From assembly GCA_963667855.2 (NCBI GenBank), contig CAXXKI010000021.1:1-64000 (forward strand): a stretch of 64,000 bases of DNA. Reading direction: 5' to 3'. Below are positions 8,328-16,888 of this stretch, piece by piece (within the stretch, counting starts at the first letter, position 1; each line of letters opens with the position of its first letter). A model generated the notes under the pieces. The model saw only the letters and a list, made by a program, of their open reading frames with translations, did no database searches and was not told the DNA's origin. Both the position numbers and the translations under genes were made by a program. Source of the stretch: G963667855 sp963667855 (lineage in GTDB: Bacteria; Planctomycetota; Phycisphaerae; UBA1845).

Positions 8328-10103
8328 ATGGCGAAGATATTGGTCGGTATGAGCACCTGTGGTCTGTCGGCCGGGGCGCGAAGTGTTTACGAGGAACTGG
8401 AAAAGCTCCTTGCTGATGATACGAAACACGAGTTGGGCTATACCGGTTGCATTGGCATGTGTTACCGGGAACCCCTGGTGGAAATTAAAGATAACGGCAG
8501 TCGAATCATCTACGGCGACATGGACGCCAAACGCGCCGGCGAGATCTTTGAAAAGCATCTCCAGGGCGGCGAAGTCATCGAAGACTACGTGGTGTATACG
8601 GAAGATCCCTCCGGCAAAATCGGCGGTAAGGAGGGCCCGTTCCTGGCCCAGCAGAGTAGAATCGTTCTGCGCAACTGCGGTATCATCAATCCTGAATCGA
8701 TCGACGAGTATATCGATAAAGGCGGGTATAAAGCCGTTCGGGCAGCGTTGACCGAGCTGACACCGACGCAGATCATAGAAAAGGTGAAAGACTCCGGCTT
8801 GCGCGGGCGAGGAGGGGCGGGTTTCCCCACCGGTATGAAATGGTCTTTCGCCGCGGGTTACGAAGCAGATCAGAAATACGTGGTGTGCAATGCTGACGAG
8901 GGTGACCCGGGCGCGTTCATGGATCGTTCGGTTCTGGAAGGTGACCCCCACGCGGTGCTGGAAGGGATGATCATCTGCGGAAAGGCGATAGGTGCATCTT
9001 TTGGTTACATCTACTGCCGGGCGGAATATCCGCTGGCAATTAAACGGTTGCAGATCGCGCTTAACGCGGCAAGAGAAAAAGGGTTCCTGGGCAAAAACAT
9101 CCTGGGCAGCGGGTTTGACTTCGAAATGAAGATCAAGCAGGGAGCGGGAGCCTTCGTCTGCGGCGAGGAAACGGCTCTATTCGCTTCCATTGAAGGCGAA
9201 CGGGGCATGCCGAGGATCCGCCCCCCCTTCCCCGCCGAAAAAGGCGTTTGGGCTAAACCTACCAATAACAATAACGTCGAGACGTACGCCAATATTCCGT
9301 GGATTATCGTTAACGGTCCTGAAGAGTATCGTAAATTCGGCACGGAAAAGTCGCCGGGGACAAAGGTTTTCGCCCTGGCGGGCAAGGTGGTTAACGGCGG
9401 GCTGGCCGAAGTACCCATGGGTACCACTATTGAGAAGCTGGTGTTCGAAATCGGCGGCGGAATCAAGAACGGCCGGCAATTCAAGGCGGTGCAGATGGGT
9501 GGACCGTCTGGTGGCTGTATTCCCGACAAGCTCAAAGACACGCCGGTTGATTTCGAGAATATCTCAAAGACCGGCGCGATCATGGGTTCGGGCGGAATGG
9601 TAGTTCTGGACGATACCACCTGCATGGTGGACATCGCCCGCTTCTTCCTTGACTTCACCCAGAAGGAATCGTGCGGGAAATGCACCTTCTGCCGAATCGG
9701 CACCAAGCGCATGCTGGAAACCCTGGAAAGCATAGTAGCGGGCGAAGGCAAGCCGGGCGACGAGGAAAAACTGGTATACCTGGCCAACCAGATCAAGCAG
9801 GCGAGCCTTTGCGGTTTAGGCCAATCGGCTCCAAACCCGGTATTGACCACAATCAAGTATTACCAGAACGAATACGACGCACACTTGAAAGACAGGAAAT
9901 GCCCGGCGGGCAACTGCTCGGCACTGGTATCGTTCATAATCAATCCCGACAAGTGTACGGGCTGCACGCTGTGCGTTAAGAACTGCCCGGTGGAAGCTAT
10001 TACCGGCGAGCGTAAAAAGCCCCACGTAATCGACGATGAGAAATGTGTTAAATGCGGGAAATGCATAACCTCCTGCAACTTCGACGCCATCTACAAGGCC
10101 TAG
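8328..10103 (+). CDS. NuoF/HydB-type NADH-binding flavoprotein with extra Fe-S domains
   Basis: 591 residues, longer than a complex I NuoF. Domains in order: an N-terminal thioredoxin-like ferredoxin (MSTCGLSAGA, GYTGCIGMCYREP); the NADH/FMN core (GLRGRGGAGFPTGMKW, NADEGDPGAFMDR, CGEETALFASIEGERG); the SLBB and [4Fe-4S] part (ESCGKCTFCRIGTKRM, SLCGLG); and a C-terminal two-cluster ferredoxin (CTGCTLCVKNCP, CVKCGKCITSCN). This layout is that of HydB/HndC-type subunits of soluble electron-bifurcating or NAD(P)-linked complexes rather than membrane complex I. CGGAG lies before the ATG. The G-type gene starts 10 bases after the stop. Confidence 0.92.
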   Translation: MAKILVGMSTCGLSAGARSVYEELEKLLADDTKHELGYTGCIGMCYREPLVEIKDNGSRIIYGDMDAKRAGEIFEKHLQGGEVIEDYVVYTEDPSGKIGGKEGPFLAQQSRIVLRNCGIINPESIDEYIDKGGYKAVRAALTELTPTQIIEKVKDSGLRGRGGAGFPTGMKWSFAAGYEADQKYVVCNADEGDPGAFMDRSVLEGDPHAVLEGMIICGKAIGASFGYIYCRAEYPLAIKRLQIALNAAREKGFLGKNILGSGFDFEMKIKQGAGAFVCGEETALFASIEGERGMPRIRPPFPAEKGVWAKPTNNNNVETYANIPWIIVNGPEEYRKFGTEKSPGTKVFALAGKVVNGGLAEVPMGTTIEKLVFEIGGGIKNGRQFKAVQMGGPSGGCIPDKLKDTPVDFENISKTGAIMGSGGMVVLDDTTCMVDIARFFLDFTQKESCGKCTFCRIGTKRMLETLESIVAGEGKPGDEEKLVYLANQIKQASLCGLGQSAPNPVLTTIKYYQNEYDAHLKDRKCPAGNCSALVSFIINPDKCTGCTLCVKNCPVEAITGERKKPHVIDDEKCVKCGKCITSCNFDAIYKA

Positions 10104-10113
10104 GAAGCTTCAG

Positions 10114-13100
10114 ATGAACAAGGTAGCTATAGAGATAAACGGAAAGCCGGTCGAAGCCAGAGCGGGCCAGACCATTCTCGAGGTAGTGGAGGAACAGAAG
10201 CTCGATTCTATCCCCACTCTCTGCCATTCTCCTGAGCTCAAGCCTTACGGTTCGTGCTTCGTGTGCGTGGTGGAAGTTGAAGGTCGCCCCAACCTGGTCC
10301 CCTCCTGCGCAACCAGGGTGGCGGAAGGAATGAAGATTTCAACCAATAACCCGCGGGTGAAGGAATCAAGGAAAACGGCACTTGAGCTGCTTCTTTCCAA
10401 CCATTACGCTGATTGCGTTTCCCCCTGTAAGCAAGGGTGCCCCGCGGGTGTAGACGCCCAGGGTTACATCGCCCTGGCGGCGATGGGCGAACACCGCAAA
10501 GCGGTGGACCTGGTCAGGGAAGCCAACCCCCTGCCGGCCACCTGCGGTCGAATCTGTGTGCGCAAGTGCGAAGTGGTCTGCCGGCGGGAAGACGTCGAAG
10601 ACCCGGTAGCGATAAACTACGTCAAGCGCTACGTAACCGATGAACCTGACGCTTATGCGGGCACTCCGGAACGTGAAGAGTCAAAAGGCAAGACGGTGGG
10701 AATAATCGGTGGCGGCCCGGCCGGTCTTACCGCCGGCTGGTTCCTGGGCAGAAAAGGCTACGACGTCACCATATACGAAAACATGCCGGCCGCGGGCGGC
10801 ATGCTTCGCTATGGAATACCGGAATACCGGTTACCCAAGGCGGAACTGGACAAGGAAATCGAGTATATAACCCGGGCGGGTGTGGATATACGATGCAACG
10901 TCAACGTCCCCAGGGATTTCACTATCGACGAATTAATGAGAAAGCACAATTCAGTTTTCGTCGCTGTCGGAGCCTGGGGCGGCAAGCCAATGCGCGTCGA
11001 AGGCGAGTTTGAAACCGAGGGCGTGCTTTCTGGCGTGGAATATCTTATCGAAAAGGCCCAAAGGCCTGAACCGATATCAGGTACGGTGATCGTTGTCGGC
11101 GGCGGGAACACGGCCATGGACGTCGCTCGGACCTCCTGGCGACTCGGCGCGGACAAGGTGATCCTTCTCTACCGGCGAACCAAGGCGGAAATGCCCGCAG
11201 ATAAGCTGGAAATAGAGGACTGCATAAAAGAAGGTATCGAGATCCTGGAGCTGGCCGCCCCGGTGGGTATCGTCAAGGAAGGCAACAAGCTCAAAGCACT
11301 TACATGTATCCGCATGAAGTTGGGAGAACCAGATTCCTCCGGCCGGCGACGCCCGGTCCCCAGCGAAGGCAGCGAGTTTGACCTGCCCTGCGATTACGCG
11401 ATTTCAGCGATCGGTCAGAATCCGCTGGTCGACGAAATGCTCAAGGATATCAAGAACAAGCCGGCCATGTCCAAATGGTCGACCTTTGAAATCGACCAGG
11501 AAACAACGGCAACCAATATTTCCGGTTTGTTCGCCGGTGGCGACGCGGCCGATGACGGCCCGACCGTGGTGATTGACGCCATTCGTGACGGCCAGCGTGC
11601 GGCGAAAGCGATCCATTCGCACCTTTCCGGCGAACCGTTGCCGAAGAAACCCTTCGTGGTCAATAAATCTTTCTGGGCAAAACCAGGGAAGCAGGAGCTT
11701 GGGGATATCCCTGCCAGTCCGCGACTGCACATGCACGAAATCGACGTCGAACAGCGCAAGGGCAGTTTCAAAGAGGTAGCTACAGGTTTTGAATTTGAAG
11801 ATGTCGCCCACGAAGCCGAGCGATGCCTCTCCTGCGGCTGTGTCGCCTACGACTGGTGCAAGCTGCGGCTCTACGCCGAAGAATACGACGTGGACATGGA
11901 GAAGTTCAAAGGCTATGCCCGTAAACACAAGATAAACGACAAGCATCCCTACCTGGTGTACGATCCCAACAAGTGCGTATTATGTTCCCGTTGTATCCGT
12001 ACCTGCGAGCGGGTGCTGCCGGTCAGCGCGTTGGGTTTAATCAACCGGGGCTTCCAGACGGAGATGCAGCCCGCTATGCAGGATCCGCTGATCGAGACCA
12101 GTTGTATTGCCTGCGGTAACTGCGTCGACGCCTGCCCCACCGGCGCCCTGACGGTCAAATACGCCTTTCCGGGCAGAGCCTGTATTTCCCATGAAGAAAC
12201 GAAGACTTATTGCGGCATGTGCTCCGTAGGGTGTGAAGTGAAGGTCAATAACTTCAGCGATGACCGGTACTTCATCGAATCTTCGGGAAAACCCGGTAAG
12301 GATCTTTGCTTTAACGGGCGATTTGCCAATAACCTGTTCATCAACCGCAAGCGATTGCTGCATCCGGTTCTGCGGGAAGGAATCACGCATAACGAAGTTT
12401 CGTACAAGGACGCTTACGAAAATGTCGCGGACGGATTGAAGAAAGCCGTAAAAGAGTACGGTCCCGAATCGGTCGCGGTACTCGTTTCTCCCGAGCTTTC
12501 CAACGAGGAACTGTACCTGGCTTCTCGTATAGCCCGTGAAGGATTGGGAACAAACAATATCGCCTCATTGTCGCTGCTGACTGCGGGAATGTCTTCCGGA
12601 GCAATTGACGCGACCCTGGGCTTTACCGCATCGACGGCCGGCGCGGATGTCCTTGATGACTGCGACCTGGTATTCTGCAACAACACGGATACCCAGGCGG
12701 AACAACTGGTGCTCAGCATAGGGATTCAGAAAGCGGCCAAGTCCGGTGCAAAGCTTATCCTTTCGAAATCGTCGGAAGACACGCTGGACGTGATGGCCGA
12801 CGTCAGCCTGGACCCCATGCGGGGCCGGGGAACAATCCTTATCAACGGTATTATCCAGTTACTGATTGAAGAGGGTTATTTCGACCGGTCCAAAATCGAG
12901 AAAATGCCAGGTGGTAGTGGATTTCTCCAGGATGAGCAGGACTACTCATTGTCTGCCACAGCTGACAAATCAGGTGTGGATCAGGAAAAGATCAAGAAAG
13001 CGGCGGCCCTGCTAAAGCAGGCGAAGAAGGTTGTCTTTGTGCATGCTCCTGATCGGGCTCGCGATCAGGCCCCTGGAGACCTGCACGCGATTTCCAACTT

Positions 13101-13836
13101 CGTACTCCTGTTGCGAGCGGCCGGAGTTGAAGCGAACCTGCTTCTTTCGTACCAGGCCAGCAACGCGGCCGGTATCGAAGTTTCCGGCGCCGACCCGGCG
13201 TTTTTGCCGGGTAGAGCTTTATCCAACGGACTGCCCGGGGCAAAACGCCGGCGCGAGCTGGTGGCGGCATTTACGGAAGGCAAGATCAAGGCGGCGCTGG
13301 TCATTGGAGAAGATCCCATGCGGCACGACCGGACAGCGGCCCTGTTCGGCTCCGTGGATTACCTGGCCGCCTGCGACTGGGCGGAAACGGAAACCACTTT
13401 ATTTGCCAATGCAGCTATTCCCATAACCACGTACCTGGAGAGTGAAGGAACCAGGATCAACTTTGAAGGAAAGGCCACGAAATTCAAAGCGGCGGTCGGG
13501 GCTCCCAACGGGATCAAGACCTGGCACGTACTCAAGAACATCGCCGATTCGCTGGGCGTAGACACTCCCGGTGTTTTCGCGACGATTTCCGCCGACCTGG
13601 AGAAATCAGCAAGTAAGAACCTGGGCGAACTGCTCCCGTTCTACTGGAATACGGGACAAACCAGAAACTGGGACGGCAAAGGAACGCTGACGGTAGCCGA
13701 CGCGACGGCCTCCTCATTCCCCGCCGTTCCCGCGCTAACACCTTGCGCCCGGTACAAAAATGAGGTTCAGGAGATCGGCATAGCCAACTACAGTGTAAGC
13801 TCAAAAGGAGCTCACGGACGGCAGGCTATTCCGTAA
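10114..13836 (+). CDS. NuoG-like subunit with an inserted GltD/NfnB-type NADPH-FAD domain
   Basis: 1240 residues in one clean frame. Residues 1-80 are a [2Fe-2S] ferredoxin (LCHSPELKPYGSCFVC). About 95-165 are a GltD-type Fe-S helical domain (CVSPCKQGCPAGVDAQGY, CGRICVRKCEVVC). About 190-520 are two Rossmann domains with FAD (GIIGGGPAGLTAG), NADPH-type (VVGGGNTAMDVARTSW, LLYRRTKAEMP) and closing FAD (GLFAGGDAADDGPTVV) motifs. About 610-690 are two [4Fe-4S] motifs (CVLCSRCIRTC, CIACGNCVDACP). From about 699 comes a molybdopterin-oxidoreductase Fe4S4 segment (YCGMCSVGC) and fold. Where formate dehydrogenases carry the catalytic Cys/Sec (xCHSPS), this protein reads LLTAGMSS, so molybdenum catalysis is unlikely. 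Probably an electron hub joining NADPH, NADH (NuoF) and an Fe-S acceptor such as ferredoxin. Confidence 0.88.
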   Translation: MNKVAIEINGKPVEARAGQTILEVVEEQKLDSIPTLCHSPELKPYGSCFVCVVEVEGRPNLVPSCATRVAEGMKISTNNPRVKESRKTALELLLSNHYADCVSPCKQGCPAGVDAQGYIALAAMGEHRKAVDLVREANPLPATCGRICVRKCEVVCRREDVEDPVAINYVKRYVTDEPDAYAGTPEREESKGKTVGIIGGGPAGLTAGWFLGRKGYDVTIYENMPAAGGMLRYGIPEYRLPKAELDKEIEYITRAGVDIRCNVNVPRDFTIDELMRKHNSVFVAVGAWGGKPMRVEGEFETEGVLSGVEYLIEKAQRPEPISGTVIVVGGGNTAMDVARTSWRLGADKVILLYRRTKAEMPADKLEIEDCIKEGIEILELAAPVGIVKEGNKLKALTCIRMKLGEPDSSGRRRPVPSEGSEFDLPCDYAISAIGQNPLVDEMLKDIKNKPAMSKWSTFEIDQETTATNISGLFAGGDAADDGPTVVIDAIRDGQRAAKAIHSHLSGEPLPKKPFVVNKSFWAKPGKQELGDIPASPRLHMHEIDVEQRKGSFKEVATGFEFEDVAHEAERCLSCGCVAYDWCKLRLYAEEYDVDMEKFKGYARKHKINDKHPYLVYDPNKCVLCSRCIRTCERVLPVSALGLINRGFQTEMQPAMQDPLIETSCIACGNCVDACPTGALTVKYAFPGRACISHEETKTYCGMCSVGCEVKVNNFSDDRYFIESSGKPGKDLCFNGRFANNLFINRKRLLHPVLREGITHNEVSYKDAYENVADGLKKAVKEYGPESVAVLVSPELSNEELYLASRIAREGLGTNNIASLSLLTAGMSSGAIDATLGFTASTAGADVLDDCDLVFCNNTDTQAEQLVLSIGIQKAAKSGAKLILSKSSEDTLDVMADVSLDPMRGRGTILINGIIQLLIEEGYFDRSKIEKMPGGSGFLQDEQDYSLSATADKSGVDQEKIKKAAALLKQAKKVVFVHAPDRARDQAPGDLHAISNFVLLLRAAGVEANLLLSYQASNAAGIEVSGADPAFLPGRALSNGLPGAKRRRELVAAFTEGKIKAALVIGEDPMRHDRTAALFGSVDYLAACDWAETETTLFANAAIPITTYLESEGTRINFEGKATKFKAAVGAPNGIKTWHVLKNIADSLGVDTPGVFATISADLEKSASKNLGELLPFYWNTGQTRNWDGKGTLTVADATASSFPAVPALTPCARYKNEVQEIGIANYSVSSKGAHGRQAIP

Positions 13837-13865
13837 AAAAACGCAGGTCCAAATTCATTAAACCG

Positions 13866-13902
13866 AAAACTCCGCGGCGAACTTGTCGCCGCGGAGTTTT
13901 TT
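13866..13902 (+). terminator. Rho-independent terminator after the redox operon
   Basis: A perfect 15-bp stem (13866-13880 with 13886-13900) around loop ACTTG ends in a run of T, 29 bases after the stop of the G-type gene. The A run on the other side makes it potentially bidirectional with the convergent gene ending at 13997. Confidence 0.88.
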
Positions 13903-13996
13903 CATATCATTGCCGGCGATAATCGTTTTCTCTCAAACCCGCTCATTCCACACTTGGCCCTTTATGAAAAATGTACTCAACGGGATTCCCCCTTTT

Positions 13997-15322
13997 TCAG
14001 TTACTATGCGGTAAAATAACCATATCATACCCCTTTTCGGAGTGTGCTTTCTCGTGCCCTTTCGCCCCATTATCCCGGCCGTCAAAACCTCGCGAATACA
14101 AAACCGGCTTACCGTTTTTTAACTTGTAGATGAATTCGCCACCGTCTTTTGAATACGGGTCGTTTTTGGCAAAAGCGATTTTACTGCGTCCAAGATCCTC
14201 CAATGATTCAGGCCAACTACCCTTTCGCAGTTCATGCCGATAGATGCTGACGGCCAGTATCGTACCGCGTCGCATCGTTTCATACTTTTGGCACAACAGG
14301 TATATACGATCCGTACTCGAAAGCATGTTTTTCAGTAATACGTTTTTTTCCGTCTGTACTTGAGATTCCTCAGTAATAGATTTAATTTTCTCGTACGCAT
14401 CAATAGATGGTTCCAGACCAGCACATTCTATCGACCGGCGATAGTAATTTTCAGCTATCCTTGCTGTTTCTTCCGGAGAGATCGTGTTGATACCGGGAGG
14501 AAGCATCTGCGTTCGGGAGAATTCGCTGGAGAATTTTCCACCGGGAAACAACCGTTGCAGAATATCGTATATAGCCATAAGTTCGTAACGGCAGGCTTCG
14601 TCCAGACGCAGTCTCTCTGTTTTCTCAAGAAGCAGATCCCGAGCATCGCGAGACGATCTCTTGTCGAAAACTCCGGCCTCCAATCCCGCGTTTATCGCGA
14701 TATAAACGTTTTGCCTTATGCGGGCCGCTCCGAGCATTGGCACAAAACCAAAACCACTCTCCATGTGATTGGCATTGTTCAGGCATGTTTCCCATGCTTT
14801 CAGAAGTACCTGCGCTTCCGGCTTTCCGCCATTAGAAATACACCAGCTATCAGCCAGAACGAGGCTGCTGTAGTGACGAGATGACCCGCCGGCAAACAAG
14901 ACGCCGAAGATAAGCCCTCCCTTTTTATCGGGGTTAAGTTCCCATTGAAACCGAGGCTGAGCGGCGGCGGCGATGAACGCCTTCATCTTGTTCCTTGACG
15001 ATTTAATAAACGCGGCCAACTCCGGGTAATCGTCGGCGGTCCAGGGGCCACGCATGGCCGCTTTCAACTGCTTCTGAACCTTCTCGGATGGTTCTTCGTA
15101 ATCACCTACGGCAGCGTAGAGCGTATCACCGCTTTTGATATTTTGCGATGGTGTGTGTTCGCGATACCAATCCACATAGTCTATCGGGGCGTTAAAGTTC
15201 GGCGAAGGTGGCATTTCGATACTATTGGCATTTTCAGAAGCAAACGATAACGAACAAGCCATTGAAACCAGGGTTATAACGCTTACCGTTAAAATTAACC
15301 TGTTTGAATCCCGCTTTTTCAT
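13997..15322 (-). CDS. Secreted protein with pseudopilin-like C-terminus, paralogue A
   Basis: 441 residues of unknown function. A basic start and hydrophobic stretch (LILTVSVITLVSMACSLSF) form a signal peptide, possibly a lipoprotein because of the Cys. The body is helical and shares many positions with the next gene: an N-terminal PSPNFNAPIDYVDWYREH, a central AWETCLNNANHMESGFG, and LDEACRYELMAIYDILQRLFP. The end (NDPYSKDGGEFIYKLKNGKP, then VLYSRGFDGRDNG) resembles the C-terminus of GspG-type pseudopilins. The ATG at 15322 is preferred over a GTG at 15367 because AAGGGG precedes it at good spacing. It lies 67 bases after its paralogue on the same strand, consistent with tandem duplication. 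Confidence 0.7.
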   Translation of the reverse strand: MKKRDSNRLILTVSVITLVSMACSLSFASENANSIEMPPSPNFNAPIDYVDWYREHTPSQNIKSGDTLYAAVGDYEEPSEKVQKQLKAAMRGPWTADDYPELAAFIKSSRNKMKAFIAAAAQPRFQWELNPDKKGGLIFGVLFAGGSSRHYSSLVLADSWCISNGGKPEAQVLLKAWETCLNNANHMESGFGFVPMLGAARIRQNVYIAINAGLEAGVFDKRSSRDARDLLLEKTERLRLDEACRYELMAIYDILQRLFPGGKFSSEFSRTQMLPPGINTISPEETARIAENYYRRSIECAGLEPSIDAYEKIKSITEESQVQTEKNVLLKNMLSSTDRIYLLCQKYETMRRGTILAVSIYRHELRKGSWPESLEDLGRSKIAFAKNDPYSKDGGEFIYKLKNGKPVLYSRGFDGRDNGAKGHEKAHSEKGYDMVILPHSN

Positions 15323-15388
15323 AATCAACCCCTTGTTTTTACCTAAATCAGTTATGGATTTATTCACCTGTTTTCAATCACATGTCTT

Positions 15389-16741
15389 CTATTGGCAAGG
15401 AAAAATAACAATATCATATCCCTGCTTACTATGAGCACGTTTGTCGTGAATACCACCATTGTCCTTGCCGTCATATCCCACGGAGTATAGAACCGGCTCA
15501 CCGCTATCCAACTTATAAACGAAGTCACAACCGGAATACGGATCTTTCCTGATAGAAATCAAGTCGGCATCATTCAACTCCGAAAAAGCAACAGGCCATC
15601 GCCCTTCCCGTTTTTGAAAATGGCTAATGGCCAGAGCCAGGATCGTACCCCTGCGCAAAGTTTCATCATAAATCGCCAGTTCGTACATACGAAGCAGACT
15701 GGGCATATACAGCGAAAGAATGTAGTCCTTTTTCTTAATACTCTCCCTCTCGCGATCGAGCTTCACTATTTCCTCACGCCCGGCCAGGGATAACTCTCGC
15801 GAAGCGATAGCTACGAGCGAACTATAGTACTCGCCGGCTTTAGCTGCTGTTATTTTCGGGGGAGATAGAAAGATACCGTGCGAAGGCAGGTACTCGCTCT
15901 GCCCGAGCTTTTTCACCGCAGCATCAGAAAACTTGCCATCAGGATATATCCGCTGCAGCAGATCATACAAAAACATGAGTTCAGAACGGCAGGCCTCATC
16001 AATGGCGGCTGTCTTTGTTTTGCTTCTAACCAGTTCCTGTACGCGCCTTATGTTGGTTTCGTCCAGAATACCAAGGCTCAATGCTTTATGCACTGACAAA
16101 TATACATAGCCCCTTATGCTCATCGCAGTCAGGCAGGTAGTTGTCCCAAAACGTTTTTCAAGATGATTGGCACAGTTCAGGCACGCCTCCCATGTGTCGA
16201 GAAGTAAATCAGGTACGGGAGTTTGTTCGCCATTTTCGACGCACCAGCCCTTCGCCAGTAAGGTTTTATAATAATGGCGAAACGTCCACGTTTCCGGCTT
16301 CGGTATCGTAAAAAAACCAGACTGATCGACGATTGACAAATCCCACCTTACCACCGGCTCTTTTGTTGCTTCCCGCAAGGAACGCAAGTGACCATCGACT
16401 GATCCAATATACTTTGCCAGTTCCGGAAAATCGCTTTTTACCCACGGGCCGCCAGCCGCTGTAGCCAGTTGCCGGGAAATCATCTTGTCCGGTTTTTCCA
16501 TGGCATTAAGCGGGGAATATAACTTATCTCCCAGGGGCGCCCCGGAGGGATAATTGCGATTAATATACCAGGCCTTGTAATCAACAGGACTTTTAAAATC
16601 GGGCGGTGGTGGCAGGCAGGTTTTCTGATTATTGCGATCATCGTCAACGTGTGCAGGCCTCAACGCGACCTCACCAACTGCGAGGTTTGACAGGAAAAAC
16701 GAATTGATTAGAAGATGCACCGCCATACGAGACAGGTTCAT
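15389..16741 (-). CDS. Secreted protein with pseudopilin-like C-terminus, paralogue B
   Basis: 450 residues, homologous along its length to the next gene downstream. It has a signal peptide (MAVHLLINSFFLSNLAVG), then PPPDFKSPVDYKAWYINRNY, TWEACLNCANHLEKRFG, IDEACRSELMFLYDLLQRIYP and the closing DPYSGCDFVYKLDSGEPVLY with VGYDGKDNGG. AAAGGGAAA precedes the ATG. The repeated cysteines (TCLNNANH/ACLNCANH) may be structural. No enzyme motif was recognised. Export to the periplasm or surface is inferred from the signal peptide. Confidence 0.7.
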   Translation of the reverse strand: MNLSRMAVHLLINSFFLSNLAVGEVALRPAHVDDDRNNQKTCLPPPPDFKSPVDYKAWYINRNYPSGAPLGDKLYSPLNAMEKPDKMISRQLATAAGGPWVKSDFPELAKYIGSVDGHLRSLREATKEPVVRWDLSIVDQSGFFTIPKPETWTFRHYYKTLLAKGWCVENGEQTPVPDLLLDTWEACLNCANHLEKRFGTTTCLTAMSIRGYVYLSVHKALSLGILDETNIRRVQELVRSKTKTAAIDEACRSELMFLYDLLQRIYPDGKFSDAAVKKLGQSEYLPSHGIFLSPPKITAAKAGEYYSSLVAIASRELSLAGREEIVKLDRERESIKKKDYILSLYMPSLLRMYELAIYDETLRRGTILALAISHFQKREGRWPVAFSELNDADLISIRKDPYSGCDFVYKLDSGEPVLYSVGYDGKDNGGIHDKRAHSKQGYDIVIFPCQ

Positions 16742-16888
16742 GAGCGATTTCCCTTTATAATAATTTGAAAACGGTCTATCCGGCTATTATGTGTAATTTC
16801 ATAATCCAACACCAAGTTGATTTTCAAGGGATTTTTATAATCACGACGACAATCCCAACCGCCGTTCTAAAGCATTGAAAAACGGCAC

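Noticed and set aside
6535..13836. Respiratory complex I, [FeFe]-hydrogenase or active formate dehydrogenase
   Set aside because: No membrane Nuo subunits, no H-cluster cysteine motifs, and the catalytic Cys/Sec position of formate dehydrogenases is replaced.
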